A stretch of DNA of 64,000 nt from Auanema rhodensis (taxonomy: Eukaryota; Nematoda; Chromadorea; Rhabditida; Rhabditidae): assembly GCA_964057225.1 (NCBI GenBank), contig OZ059897.1:2232001-2296000 (forward strand), in the 5' to 3' direction. The position numbers were made by a program, and so were the translations under genes. This document shows, one piece after another, positions 37,235 to 50,577 of the stretch (positions are counted from its first letter, which is position 1; the number at the start of each line of letters is the position of its first letter). The notes below the pieces were generated by a model. That model had not been told where the DNA came from, ran no database searches, and saw nothing but the letters and a program-made list of their open reading frames with translations.

Positions 37235-40200
37235 ATGCACCGAGATATCAACTGATATATGTTCACACTTATATCCTCGATTTTCACCCTGAAGAATTTA
37301 TTTTTTCGTTGAATAACATTGTCCATCGTCTTCGCCTTGAAAGAAGGAATCTAAAAACATCTACTTTTTGTGAAATTATTCAGAAATTTTTCGGGAAAAT
37401 TTTTGTCAAAATGTTTTTGGAAGCAATGTTGAGTGTACATGGGAACTCAGCATACACTAATGCATTATTTTTCAAACGATAATAACTAATTTTTGTATAG
37501 AGCGTTTCTTAATGTAGTATAGTGCATTCGATGCGGATTTTTAAGTTGCGTTGATCTGTGTTATCAGATTTGAGTTAGCTTAAAAATGCACCGAGATATC
37601 AACTGATATATGTTCACACTTATATCCTCGATTTTCACCCTGAAGAAATGATTTTTTCGTTGAATAACATTGTCCATCATCTTCGTCTTGAAAAAAGGAA
37701 TCTAAAAACATCTACTTTTTGTGAAATTATTTAGAAATTTTTCGGGAAAATTTTTGTCAAAATGTTTTTGGAAGCAATGTTGAGTGTACATGGGAACTCA
37801 ACATACACTAATGCATTATTTTTCAAACGATCATAACTAATTTTTGTAAATAGCGTTTCTCGATGTAGTATAGTGCATTCGATGCGGATTTTTAAGCTGC
37901 GTTGATCTGTGTTATCAGATTTGAGTTAACTTAAAAATGCACCGAGATATCAACTGATATAGGTTCACACTTATATCCTCGATTTTCACCCTGAAGAAAT
38001 GATTTTTTCGTTGAAAAACATTGTCCATCGTCTTCGTCATGAAAAAAGGAATCTAAAAACATCTACTTTTTGTGAAATTATTCAGAAAATTTTCGGGAAA
38101 ATGTTTGTCAAAATGTTTTTGGAAGCAATGTTGAGTGTACATGGGAACTCAACATACACTAATGCATTATTTTTCAAACGATCATAACTAATTTTTGTAA
38201 ATAGCGTTTCTCAAGGTAGTATAGTGCATTCGATGCGGATTTTTAAGCTGCGTCGATCTGTGTTATCAGATTTGAGCTAGCTTAAAAATGCACCGCGATA
38301 TCAACTGATATATGTTCACACTTATATCCTCGATTTTCACCCTGAAGAAATGATTTTTTGGTTGAAAAACATTGTCCATCGTCTTCGTCTTGAAAAAAGG
38401 AATCTAAAAACATCTACTTTTTGTGAAATTATTTAGAAATTTTTCGGGAAAATTTTTGTCAAAATGTTTTTGGAAGAAATGTTGAGTGTACATGGGAACT
38501 CAACATACACTAATGCATTATTTTTCAAACGATCATAACTAATTTTTGTATAAAGCGTTTCTTAATGTAGTATAGTGCATTCGATGCGGATTTTTAAGCT
38601 GCGTCGATCTGTGTTATCAGATTTGAGTTAGCTTAAAAATGCACCGAGATATCAACTGATATATGTTCACACTTATATCCTCGATTTTCACCCTGAAGAA
38701 ATGATTTTTTCGTTGAAAAAACATTGTCCATCGTCTTTGCCTTGAAAAAAGGAATCTAAAAACATCTACTTTTTGTGAAATTATTTAGAAATTTTTCGGG
38801 AAAATTTTTGTCAAAATGTTTTTGGAAGCAATGTTGAGTGTACATGGGAACTCAACATACACTAATGCATTATTTTTCAAACGATCATAACTTATTTTTG
38901 TATAGAGCGTTTCTCAATGTAGTATAGTGCATTCGATGCGGATTTTTAAGCTGCGTCGATCTGTGTTATCCGATTTGAGCTAGCTTGAAAATGTACCGAG
39001 ATATCAACTGATATAGGTTCACACTTATATCCTCGATTTTCACCCTGAAGAAATGATTTTTTCGTTGAATAACATTGTCCATCGTCTTCGCCTTGAAAGA
39101 AGGAATCTAAAAACATCTACTTTTTGTGAAATTATTCAGAAATTTTTCGGGAAAATTTTTGTCAAAATGTTTTTGGAAGCAATGTTGAGTGTACATGGGA
39201 ACTCAGCATACACTAATGCATTATTTTTCAAACGATAATAACTAATTTTTGTATAGAGCGTTTCTTAATGTAGTATAGTGCATTCGATGCGGATTTTTAA
39301 GTTGCGTTGATCTGTGTTATCAGATTTGAGTTAGCTTAAAAATGCACCGAGATATCAACTGATATATGTTCACACTTATATCCTCGATTTTCACCCTGAA
39401 GAAATGATTTTTTCGTTGAATAACATTGTCCATCATCTTCGTCTTGAAAAAAGGAATCTAAAAACATCTACTTTTTGTGAAATTATTTAGAAATTTTTCG
39501 GGAAAATTTTTGTCAAAATGTTTTTGGAAGCAATGTTGAGTGTACATGGGAACTCAACATACACTAATGCATTATTTTTCAAACGATCATAACTAATTTT
39601 TGTAAATAGCGTTTCTCGATGTAGTATAGTGCATTCGATGCGGATTTTTAAGCTGCGTTGATCTGTGTTATCAGATTTGAGTTAACTTAAAAATGCACCG
39701 AGATATCAACTGATATAGGTTCACACTTATATCCTCGATTTTCACCCTGAAGAAATGATTTTTTCGTTGAAAAACATTGTCCATCGTCTTCGTCATGAAA
39801 AAAGGAATCTAAAAACATCTACTTTTTGTGAAATTATTCAGAAAATTTTCGGGAAAATGTTTGTCAAAATGTTTTTGGAAGCAATGTTGAGTGTACATGG
39901 GAACTCAACATACACTAATGCATTATTTTTCAAACGATCATAACTAATTTTTGTAAATAGCGTTTCTCAAGGTAGTATAGTGCATTCGATGCGGATTTTT
40001 AAGCTGCGTCGATCTGTGTTATCAGATTTGAGCTAGCTTAAAAATGCACCGCGATATCAACTGATATATGTTCACACTTATATCCTCGATTTTCACCCTG
40101 AAGAAATGATTTTTTGGTTGAAAAACATTGTCCATCGTCTTCGTCTTGAAAAAAGGAATCTAAAAACATCTACTTTTTGTGAAATTATTTAGAAATTTTT

Positions 40201-40746
40201 CGGGAAAATTTTTGTCAAAATGTTTTTGGAAGCAATGTTGAGTGTACATGGGAACTCAACATACACTAATGCATTATTTTTCAAACGATCATAACTAATT
40301 TTTGTATAAAGCGTTTCTTAATGTAGTATAGTGCATTCGATGCGGATTTTTAAGCTGCGTCGATCTGTGTTATCAGATTTGAGTTAGCTTAAAAATGCAC
40401 CGAGATATCAACTGATATATGTTCACACTTATATCCTCGATTTTCACCCTGAAGAAATGATTTTTTCGTTGAAAAAACATTGTCCATCGTCTTTGCCTTG
40501 AAAAAAGGAATCTAAAAACATCTACTTTTTGTGAAATTATTTAGAAATTTTTCGGGAAAATTTTTGTCAAAATGTTTTTGGAAGCAATGTTGAGTGTACA
40601 TGGGAACTCAACATACACTAATGCATTATTTTTCAAACGATCATAACTTATTTTTGTATAGAGCGTTTCTCAATGTAGTATAGTGCATTCGATGCGGATT
40701 TTTAAGCTGCGTCGATCTGTGTTATCCGATTTGAGCTAGCTTGAAA
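37235..40746 (+). repeat. Monomers 107-116: Q6-N5-Hs2-W1-P4c pentamer in two copies
   Basis: Two 1756-bp pentamers, 37235-38990 and 38991-40746, each consist of Q6, N5, Hs2, W1 (ATGCACCGCG) and P4c. Both Hs2 units share AAAATGTTTGTC (near 38102 and 39857), so they were copied as a block. The second copy opens differently: its first unit begins ATGTACCGAG, ATAGGTTCAC and GAAATGA like an Hy unit, then switches to Q markers. This is what an unequal exchange between the Hy unit that follows P4c and the Q6 unit that starts the pentamer would produce. The first copy has a private GGAAGAAATG near 38474. Confidence 0.9.
39056..39069 (+). other. Probable recombination junction in hybrid monomer 112
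   Basis: To the left the unit has Hy-unit markers (ATGTACCGAG, ATAGGTTCAC, GAAATGA); to the right it has Q markers (GTTGAATAAC, CGCCTTGAAAG, ATTCAG, CTCAGCAT). The switch lies in the 14 bases common to both types. An N-type donor for GTTGAATAAC is possible and would place the switch a little further right. The position at the boundary between two pentamer copies fits unequal crossover. Confidence 0.6.
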
Positions 40747-42415
40747 ATGTACCGAGATATCAACTGATATAGGTTCACACTTATATCCTCGATTTTCACC
40801 CTGAAGAAATGATTTTTTCGTTGAAAAACATTGTCCATCGTCTTCGTCATGAAAAAAGGAATGTAAAAACATATACTTTTTGTGAAATTATTCAGAAAAT
40901 TTTCGGGAAAATTTTTGTCAAAATGTTTTTGGAAGCAATGTTGAGTGTACATGGGAACTCAGCATACACTAATGCATTATTTTTCAAACGATAATAACTA
41001 ATTTTTGTATAGAGCGTTTTTTAATGTAGTAAAGTGCATTCGATGCGGATTTTTAAGCTGTGTCGATCTGTGTTATCAGATTTGAGTTAGCTTAAAAATG
41101 CACCGAGATATCAACTGATATATGTTCACACTTATATCCTCGATTTTCACCCTGAAGAAATGATTTTTTCGTTGAAAAAACATTGTCCATCGTCTTTGCC
41201 TTGAAAAAAGGAATCTAAAAACATCTACTTTTTGTGAAATTATTCAGAAATTTTTCGGGAAAATTTTTGTCAAAATGTTTTTGGAAGCAATGTTGAGTGT
41301 ACATGGGAACTCAACATACACTAATGCATTATTTTTCAAACGATCATAACTTATTCTTGTATAGAGCGTTTCTCAATGTAGTATAGTGCATTCGATGCGG
41401 ATTTTTAAGCTGCGTCGATCTGTGTTATCAGATTTGAGTTAACTTAAAAATGCACCGAGATATCAACTGATATAGGTTCACACTTATATCCTCGATTTTC
41501 ACCCTGAAGAATTTATTTTTTCGTTGAATAACATTGTCCATCGTCTTCGCCTTGAAAGAAGGAATCTAAAAACATCTACTTTTTGTGAAATTATTCAGAA
41601 ATTTTTCGGGAAAATTTTTGTCAAAATGTTTTTGGAAGCAATGTTGAGTGTACATGGGAACTCAACATACACTAATGCATTATTTTTCAAACGATCATAA
41701 CTTATTTTTGTATAGAGCGTTTCTCAATGTAGTATAGTGCATTCGATGCGGATTTTTAAGCTGCGTCGATCTGTGTTATCAGATTTGAGTTAACTTAAAA
41801 ATGCACCGAGATATCAACTGATATAGGTTCACACTTATATCCTCGATTTTCACCCTGAAGAAATGATTTTTTCGTTGAAAAACATTGTCCATCGTCTTCG
41901 TCATGAAAAAAGGAATCTAAAAACATATACTTTTTGTGAAATTATTCAGAAAATTTTCGGGAAAATTTTTGTCAAAATGTTTTTGGAAGCAATGTTGAGT
42001 GTACATGGAAACTCAACATACACTAATGCATTATTTTTCAAACGATCATAACTTATTTTTGTATAGAGCGTTTCTCAATGTAGTATAGTGCATTCGATGC
42101 GGATTTTTAAGCTGCGTCGATCTGTGTTATCAGATTTGAGTTAACTTAAAAATGCACCGAGATATCAACTGATATAGGTTCACACTTATATCCTCGATTT
42201 TCACCCTGAAGAATTTATTTTTTCGTTGAATAACATTGTCCATCGTCTTCGCCTTGGAAGAAGGAATCTAAAAACATCTACTTTTTGTGAAATTATTCAG
42301 AAATTTTTCGGGAAAATTTTTGTCAAAATGTTTTTGGAAGCAATGTTGAGTGTACATGGGAACTCAACATACACTAATGCATTATTTTTCAAACGATCAT
42401 AACTTATTTTTGTAT

Positions 42416-42540
42416 TGAGCGTTTTTCAATGTAGTATAATGCATCCGATGCGGATTTTTAAGCTGCGTCGATCTGTGTTATCAGATTTGCGCTAGCTTAA
42501 AAATTCACCGAGATATCAACTGATATAAGTTCACACTTAA
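42416..42540 (+). other. Cluster of private substitutions across monomers 121-122
   Basis: Within 125 bases I count eight changes not seen in neighbouring copies: TATTGAGCG (42416), GTTTTTCAATG (42425), GTATAATGC (42439), GCATCCGATG (42444), TTTGCGCTAGC (42490), AATTCACCGAG (42505), ATATAAGTTC (42528) and CTTAAATCC (42540). Some, such as GTTTTTCAATG and GTATAATGC, occur singly elsewhere. The equivalent copies at 46366-46800 and 51983-52400 lack them. The rest of these two monomers is ordinary. Confidence 0.75.
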
Positions 42541-44885
42541 ATCCTCGATTTTCACCCTGAAGAAATGATTTTTTCGTTGAATAACATTGTCCATCGTCTT
42601 CGCCTTGAAAGAAGGAATCTAAAAACATCTACTTTTTGTGAAATTATTCAGAAATTTTTCGGGAAAATTTTTGTCAAAATGTTTTTGGAAGCAATGTTGA
42701 GTGTACATGGGAACTCAACATACACTAATGCATTATTTTTCAAACGATCATAACTTATTTTTGTATAGAGCGTTTCTCAATGTAGTATAGTGCATTCGAT
42801 GCGGATTTTTAAGCTGCGTCGATCTGTGTTATCAGATTTGAGTTAGCTTAAAAATGCACCGAGATATCAACTGATATATGTTCACACTTATATCCTCGAT
42901 TTTCACCCTGAAGAAATGATTTTTTCGTTGAAAAAACATTGTCCATCGTCTTTGCCTTGAAAAAAGGAATCTAAAAACATCTACTTTTTGTGAAATTATT
43001 TAGAAATTTTTCGGGAAAATTTTTGTCAAAATGTTTTTGGAAGCAATGTTGAGTGTACATGGGAACTCAACATACACTAATGCATTATTTTTCAAACGAT
43101 CATAACTAATTTTTGTAAATAGCGTTTCTCAAGGTAGTATAGTGCATTCGATGCGGATTTTTAAGCTGCGTCGATCTGTGTTATCAGATTTGAGCTAGCT
43201 TAAAAATGCACCGAGATATCAACTGATATATGTTCACACTTATATCCTCGATTTTCACCCTGAAGAAATGATTTTTTGGTTGAAAAACATTGTCCATCGT
43301 CTTTGTCTTGAAAAAAGGAATCTAAAAACATCTACTTTTTGTGAAATTATTCAGAAATTTTTCGGGAAAATTTTTGTCAAAATGTTTTTGGAAGCAATGT
43401 TGGGTGTACATGGGAACTCAACATACACTAATGCATTATTTTTCAAACGATCATAACTAATTTTTGTATAAAGCGTTTCTTAATGTAGTATAGTGCATTC
43501 GATGCGGATTTTTAAGCTGCGTCGATCTGTGTTATCAGATTTGAGTTAGCTTGAAAATGTACCGAGATATCAACTGATATATGTTCACACTTATATCCTC
43601 GATTTTCACCCTGAAGAATTTATTTTTTCGTTGAATAACATTGTCCATCGTCTTCGCCTTGAAAGAAGGAATCTAAAAACATCTACTTTTTGTGAAATTA
43701 TTCAGAAATTTTTCGGGAAAATTTTTGTCAAAATGTTTTTGGAAGCAATGTTGAGTGTACATGGGAACTCAGCATACACTAATGCATTATTTTTCAAACG
43801 ATAATAACTAATTTTTGTATAGAGCGTTTCTTAATGTAGTATAGTGCATTCGATGCGGATTTTTAAGTTGCGTTGATCTGTGTTATCAGATTTGAGTTAG
43901 CTTAAAAATGCACCGAGATATCAACTGATATATGTTCACACTTATATCCTCGATTTTCACCCTGAAGAAATGATTTTTTCGTTGAATAACATTGTCCATC
44001 ATCTTCGTCTTGAAAAAAGGAATCTAAAAACATCTACTTTTTGTGAAATTATTTAGAAATTTTTCGGGAAAATTTTTGTCAAAATGTTTTTGGAAGCAAT
44101 GTTGAGTGTACATGGGAACTCAACATACACTAATGCATTATTTTTCAAACGATCATAACTAATTTTTGTAAATAGCGTTTCTCGATGTAGTATAGTGCAT
44201 TCGATGCGGATTTTTAAGCTGCGTTGATCTGTGTTATCAGATTTGAGTTAACTTAAAAATGCACCGAGATATCAACTGATATAGGTTCACACTTATATCC
44301 TCGATTTTCACCCTGAAGAAATGATTTTTTCGTTGAAAAACATTGTCCATCGTCTTCGTCATGAAAAAAGGAATCTAAAAACATCTACTTTTTGTGAAAT
44401 TATTCAGAAAATTTTCGGGAAAATTTTTGTCAAAATGTTTTTGGAAGCAATGTTGAGTGTACATGGGAACTCAACATACACTAATGCATTATTTTTCAAA
44501 CGATCATAACTAATTTTTGTAAATAGCGTTTCTCAAGGTAGTATAGTGCATTCGATGCGGATTTTTAAGCTGCGTCGATCTGTGTTATCAGATTTGAGCT
44601 AGCTTAAAAATGCACCGCGATATCAACTGATATATGTTCACACTTATATCCTCGATTTTCACCCTGAAGAAATGATTTTTTGGTTGAAAAACATTGTCCA
44701 TCGTCTTCGTCTTGAAAAAAGGAATCTAAAAACATCTACTTTTTGTGAAATTATTTAGAAATTTTTCGGGAAAATTGTTGTCAAAATGTTTTTGGAAGCA
44801 ATGTTGAGTGTACATGGGAACTCAACATACACTAATGCATTATTTTTCAAACGATCATAACTAATTTTTGTATAAAGCATTTCTT

Positions 44886-44940
44886 AATGTAGTATAGTGC
44901 ATTCGATGCGGATTTTTAAGCTGCGTCGATCTGTGTTATC
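44886..44940 (+). other. Probable deletion junction in hybrid monomer 128
   Basis: The last type 1 marker is the T of TTCTTAATG (44885) and the first 4c marker is the C of ATCCGATT (44941). The 55 bases between are identical in both types. In other copies W1 is followed by a separate P4c unit and then Hy3. Here W1 passes directly into the end of P4c and then Hy3, so about one monomer has been lost. Confidence 0.65.
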
Positions 44941-44960
44941 CGATTTGAGCTAGCTTGAAA

Positions 44961-47900
44961 ATGTACCGAGATATCAACTGATATAGGTTCACACTTATAT
45001 CCTCGATTTTCACCCTGAAGAAATGATTTTTTCGTTGAAAAACATTGTCCATCGTCTTCGTCATGAAAAAAGGAATCTAAAAACATATACTTTTTGTGAA
45101 ATTATTCAGAAAATTTTCGGGAAAATTTTTGTCAAAATGTTTTTGGAAGCAATGTTGAGTGTACATGGGAACTCAGCATACACTAATGCATTATTTTTCA
45201 AACGATAATAACTAATTTTTGTATAGAGCGTTTTTTAATGTAGTAAAGTGCATTCGATGCGGATTTTTAAGCTGTGTCGATCTGTGTTATCAGATTTGAG
45301 TTAGCTTAAAAATGCACCGAGATATCAACTGATATATGTTCACACTTATATCCTCGATTTTCACCCTGAAGAAATGATTTTTTCGTTGAAAAAACATTGT
45401 CCATCGTCTTTGCCTTGAAAAAAGGAATCTAAAAACATCTACTTTTTGTGAAATTATTCAGAAATTTTTCGGGAAAATTTTTGTCAAAATGTTTTTGGAA
45501 GCAATGTTGAGTGTACATGGGAACTCAACATACACTAATGCATTATTTTTCAAACGATCATAACTTATTTTTGTATAGAGCGTTTCTCAATGTAGTATAG
45601 TGCATTCGATGCGGATTTTTAAGCTGCGTCGATCTGTGTTATCAGATTTGAGTTAACTTAAAAATGCACCGAGATATCAACTGATATAGGTTCACACTTA
45701 TATCCTCGATTTTCACCCTGAAGAATTTATTTTTTCGTTGAATAACATTGTCCATCGTCTTCGCCTTGAAAGAAGGAATCTAAAAACATCTACTTTTTGT
45801 GAAATTATTCAGAAATTTTTCGGGAAAATTTTTGTCAAAATGTTTTTGGAAGCAATGTTGAGTGTACATGGGAACTCAACATACACTAATGCATTATTTT
45901 TCAAACGATCATAACTTATTTTTGTATAGAGCGTTTCTCAATGTAGTATAGTGCATTCGATGCGGATTTTTAAGCTGCGTCGATCTGTGTTATCAGATTT
46001 GAGTTAACTTAAAAATGCACCGAGATATCAACTGATATAGGTTCACACTTATATCCTCGATTTTCACCCTGAAGAAATGATTTTTTCGTTGAAAAACATT
46101 GTCCATCGTCTTCGTCATGAAAAAAGGAATCTAAAAACATATACTTTTTGTGAAATTATTCAGAAAATTTTCGGGAAAATTTTTGTCAAAATGTTTTTGG
46201 AAGCAATGTTGAGTGTACATGGGAACTCAACATACACTAATGCATTATTTTTCAAACGATCATAACTTATTTTTGTATAGAGCGTTTCTCAATGTAGTAT
46301 AGTGCATTCGATGCGGATTTTTAAGCTGCGTCGATCTGTGTTATCAGATTTGAGTTAACTTAAAAATGCACCGAGATATCAACTGATATAGGTTCACACT
46401 TATATCCTCGATTTTCACCCTGAAGAATTTATTTTTTCGTTGAATAACATTGTCCATCGTCTTCGCCTTGGAAGAAGGAATCTAAAAACATCTACTTTTT
46501 GTGAAATTATTCAGAAATTTTTCGGGAAAATTTTTGTCAAAATGTTTTTGGAAGCAATGTTGAGTGTACATGGGAACTCAACATACACTAATGCATTATT
46601 TTTCAAACGATCATAACTTATTTTTGTATAGAGCGTTTCTCAATGTAGTATAGTGCATTCGATGCGGATTTTTAAGCTGCGTCGATCTGTGTTATCAGAT
46701 TTGAGTTAACTTAAAAATGCACCGAGATATCAACTGATATAGGTTCACACTTATATCCTCGATTTTCACCCTGAAGAAATGATTTTTTCGTTGAAAAACA
46801 TTGTCCATCGTCTTCGTCATGAAAAAAGGAATCTAAAAACATATACTTTTTGTGAAATTATTCAGAAAATTTTCGGGAAAATTTTTGTCAAAATGTTTTT
46901 GGAAGCAATGTTGAGTGTACATGGGAACTCAACATACACTAATGCATTATTTTTCAAACGATCATAACTTATTTTTGTATAGAGCGTTTCTCAATGTAGT
47001 ATAGTGCATTCGATGCGGATTTTTAAGCTGCGTCGATCTGTGTTATCAGATTTGAGTTAGCTTAAAAATGCACCGAGATATCAACAGATATATGTTCACA
47101 CTTATATCCTCGATTTTCACCCTGAAGAATTTATTTTTTCGTTGAATAACATTGTCCATCGTCTTCGCCTTGAAAGAAGGAATCTAAAAACATCTACTTT
47201 TTGTGAAATTATTCAGAAATTTTTCGGGAAAATTTTTGTCAAAATGTTTTTGGAAGCAATGTTGAGTGTACATGGGAACTCAACATACACTAATGCATTA
47301 TTTTTCAAACGATCATAACTTATTTTTGTATAGAGCGTTTCTCAATGTAGTATAGTGCATTCGATGCGGATTTTTAAGCTGCGTCGATCTGTGTTATCCG
47401 ATTTGAGCTAGCTTGAAAATGTACCGAGATATCAACTGATATATGTTCACACATATCCTCGATTTTCACCCTGAAGAATTTATTTTTTCGTTGAATAACA
47501 TTGTCCATCGTCTTCGCCTTGAAAGAAGGAATCTAAAAACATCTACTTTTTGTGAAATTATTCAGAAATTTTTCGGGAAAATTTTTGTCAAAATGTTTTT
47601 GGAAGCAATGTTGAGTGTACATGGGAACTCAACATACACTAATGCATTATTTTTCAAACGATCATAACTTATTTTTGTATAGAGCGTTTCTCAATGTAGT
47701 ATAGTGCATTCGATGCGGATTTTTAAGCTGCGTCGATCTGTGTTATCAGATTTGAGTTAGCTTAAAAATGCACCGAGATATCAACTGATATATGTTCACA
47801 CTTATATCCTCGATTTTCACCCTGAAGAAATGATTTTTTCGTTGAAAAAACATTGTCCATCGTCTTTGCCTTGAAAAAAGGAATCTAAAAACATCTACTT

Positions 47901-50577
47901 TTTGTGAAATTATTTAGAAATTTTTCGGGAAAATTTTTGTCAAAATGTTTTTGGAAGCAATGTTGAGTGTACATGGGAACTCAACATACACTAATGCATT
48001 ATTTTTCAAACGATCATAACTAATTTTTGTAAATAGCGTTTCTCAAGGTAGTATAGTGCATTCGATGCGGATTTTTAAGCTGCGTCGATCTGTGTTATCA
48101 GATTTGAGCTAGCTTAAAAATGCACCGAGATATCAACTGATATATGTTCACACTTATATCCTCGATTTTCACCCTGAAGAAATGATTTTTTGGTTGAAAA
48201 ACATTGTCCATCGTCTTCGTCTTGAAAAAAGGAATCTAAAAACATCTACTTTTTGTGAAATTATTTAGAAATTTTTCGGGAAAATTTTTGTCAAAATGTT
48301 TTTGGAAGCAATGTTGGGTGTACATGGGAACTCAACATACACTAATGCATTATTTTTCAAACGATAATAACTAATTTTTGTATAGAGCGTTTCTTAATGT
48401 AGTAAAGTGCATTCGATGCGGATTTTTAAGCTGCGTCGATCTGTGTTATCAGATTTGAGTTAGCTTGAAAATGTACCGAGATATCAACTGATATATGTTC
48501 ACACTTATATCCTCGATTTTCACCCTGAAGAATTTATTTTTTCGTTGAATAACATTGTCCATCGTCTTCGCCTTGAAAGAAGGAATCTAAAAACATCTAC
48601 TTTTTGTGAAATTATTCAGAAATTTTTCGGGAAAATTTTTGTCAAAATGTTTTTGGAAGCAATGTTGGGTGTACATGGGAACTCAACATACACTAATGCA
48701 TTATTTTTCAAACGATAATAACTAATTTTTGTATAGAGCGTTTCTTAATGTAGTAAAGTGCATTCGATGCGGATTTTTAAGCTGCGTCGATCTGTGTTAT
48801 CAGATTTGAGTTAGCTTGAAAATGTACCGAGATATCAACTGATATATGTTCACACTTATATCCTCGATTTTCACCCTGAAGAATTTATTTTTTCGTTGAA
48901 TAACATTGTCCATCGTCTTCGCCTTGAAAGAAGGAATCTAAAAACATCTACTTTTTGTGAAATTATTCAGAAATTTTTCGGGAAAATTTTTGTCAAAATG
49001 TTTTTGGAAGCAATGTTGAGTGTACATGGGAACTCAGCATACACTAATGCATTATTTTTCAAACGATAATAACTAATTTTTGTATAGAGCGTTTCTTAAT
49101 GTAGTATAGTGCATTCGATGCGGATTTTTAAGTTGCGTTGATCTGTGTTATCAGATTTGAGTTAACTTAAAAATGCACCGAGATATCAACTGATATAGGT
49201 TCACACTTATATCCTCGATTTTCACCCTGAAGAAATGATTTTTTCGTTGAAAAACATTGTCCATCGTCTTCGTCATGAAAAAAGGAATCTAAAAACATCT
49301 ACTTTTTGTGAAATTATTCAGAAAATTTTCGGGAAAATTTTTGTCAAAATGTTTTTGGAAGCAATGTTGAGTGTACATGGGAACTCAACATACACTAATG
49401 CATTATTTTTCAAACGATCATAACTAATTTTTGTAAATAGCGTTTCTCAAGGTAGTATAGTGCATTCGATGCGGATTTTTAAGCTGCGTCGATCTGTGTT
49501 ATCAGATTTGAGCTAGCTTAAAAATGCACCGCGATATCAACTGATATATGTTCACACTTATATCCTCGATTTTCACCCTGAAGAAATGATTTTTTCGTTG
49601 AAAAACATTGTCCATCGTCTTCGTCATGAAAAAAGGAATCTAAAAACATCTACTTTTTGTGAAATTATTCAGAAATTTTTCGGGAAAATTTTTGTCAAAA
49701 TGTTTTTGGAAGCAATGTTGAGTGTACATGGGAACTCAACATACACTAATGCATTATTTTTCAAACGATCATAACTAATTTTTGTAAATAGCGTTTCTCA
49801 AGGTAGTATAGTGCATTCGATGCGGATTTTTAAGCTGCGTCGATCTGTGTTATCAGATTTGAGCTAGCTTAAAAATGCACCGCGATATCAACTGATATAT
49901 GTTCACACTTATATCCTCGATTTTCACCCTGAAGAAATGATTTTTTGGTTGAAAAACATTGTCCATCGTCTTCGTCTTGAAAAAAGGAATCTAAAAACAT
50001 CTACTTTTTGTGAAATTATTTAGAAATTTTTCGGGAAAATTTTTGTCAAAATGTTTTTGGAAGCAATGTTGAGTGTACATGGGAACTCAACATACACTAA
50101 TGCATTATTTTTCAAACGATCATAACTAATTTTTGTATAAAGCGTTTCTTAATGTAGTATAGTGCATTCGATGCGGATTTTTAAGCTGCGTCGATCTGTG
50201 TTATCAGATTTGAGTTAGCTTAAAAATGCACCGAGATATCAACTGATATATGTTCACACTTATATCCTCGATTTTCACCCTGAAGAAATGATTTTTTCGT
50301 TGAAAAAACATTGTCCATCGTCTTTGCCTTGAAAAAAGGAATCTAAAAACATCTACTTTTTGTGAAATTATTTAGAAATTTTTCGGGAAAATTTTTGTCA
50401 AAATGTTTTTGGAAGCAATGTTGAGTGTACATGGGAACTCAACATACACTAATGCATTATTTTTCAAACGATCATAACTTATTTTTGTATAGAGCGTTTC
50501 TCAATGTAGTATAGTGCATTCGATGCGGATTTTTAAGCTGCGTCGATCTGTGTTATCCGATTTGAGCTAGCTTGAAA
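44961..50577 (+). repeat. Monomers 129-144: long HOR, copy 2 (16 monomers)
   Basis: Starts 44961, 45312, 45664, 46015, 46366, 46717, 47068, 47419, 47768, 48120, 48471, 48822, 49173, 49524, 49875 and 50226. Order: Hy3, P4b, Q4b, Hy4b, Q4b with CTTGGAAG, Hy4a, Q4c, Q4a, P2, W with a GTAAAG end, Q with a GTAAAG end, Q6, Hs2, Hs2, W1, P4c. The GTTTTTTAATG of unit 129 is shared with unit 117, linking this copy to copy 1. Units 138-139 and 141-142 look like one-monomer duplications. Unit 136 is 349 bp, reading CACACATATCC where others read CACACTTATATCC (near 47452). Confidence 0.88.

Larger units (their letters stand above)
40747..44960 (+). repeat. Monomers 117-128: long HOR, copy 1 (12 monomers)
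   Basis: Starts 40747, 41098, 41450, 41801, 42152, 42503, 42854, 43206, 43557, 43908, 44259 and 44610. Order: Hy3, P4b, Q4b, Hy4b, Q4 with CTTGGAAG, hybrid H/Q 4a, P2, W1, Q6, N5, Hs2, W1. Compared with the next copy it lacks the Q4c-Q4a pair, and its last unit carries a type 1 start (TTAATG) but a 4c end, as if the P4c unit had been deleted by a crossover between 44886 and 44940. Private changes: GGAATGTAAAAAC near 40861, TTATTCTTG near 41352, CATGGAAAC near 42005, AAATTGTTG near 44773, and a dense cluster at 42416-42540. Confidence 0.88.
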
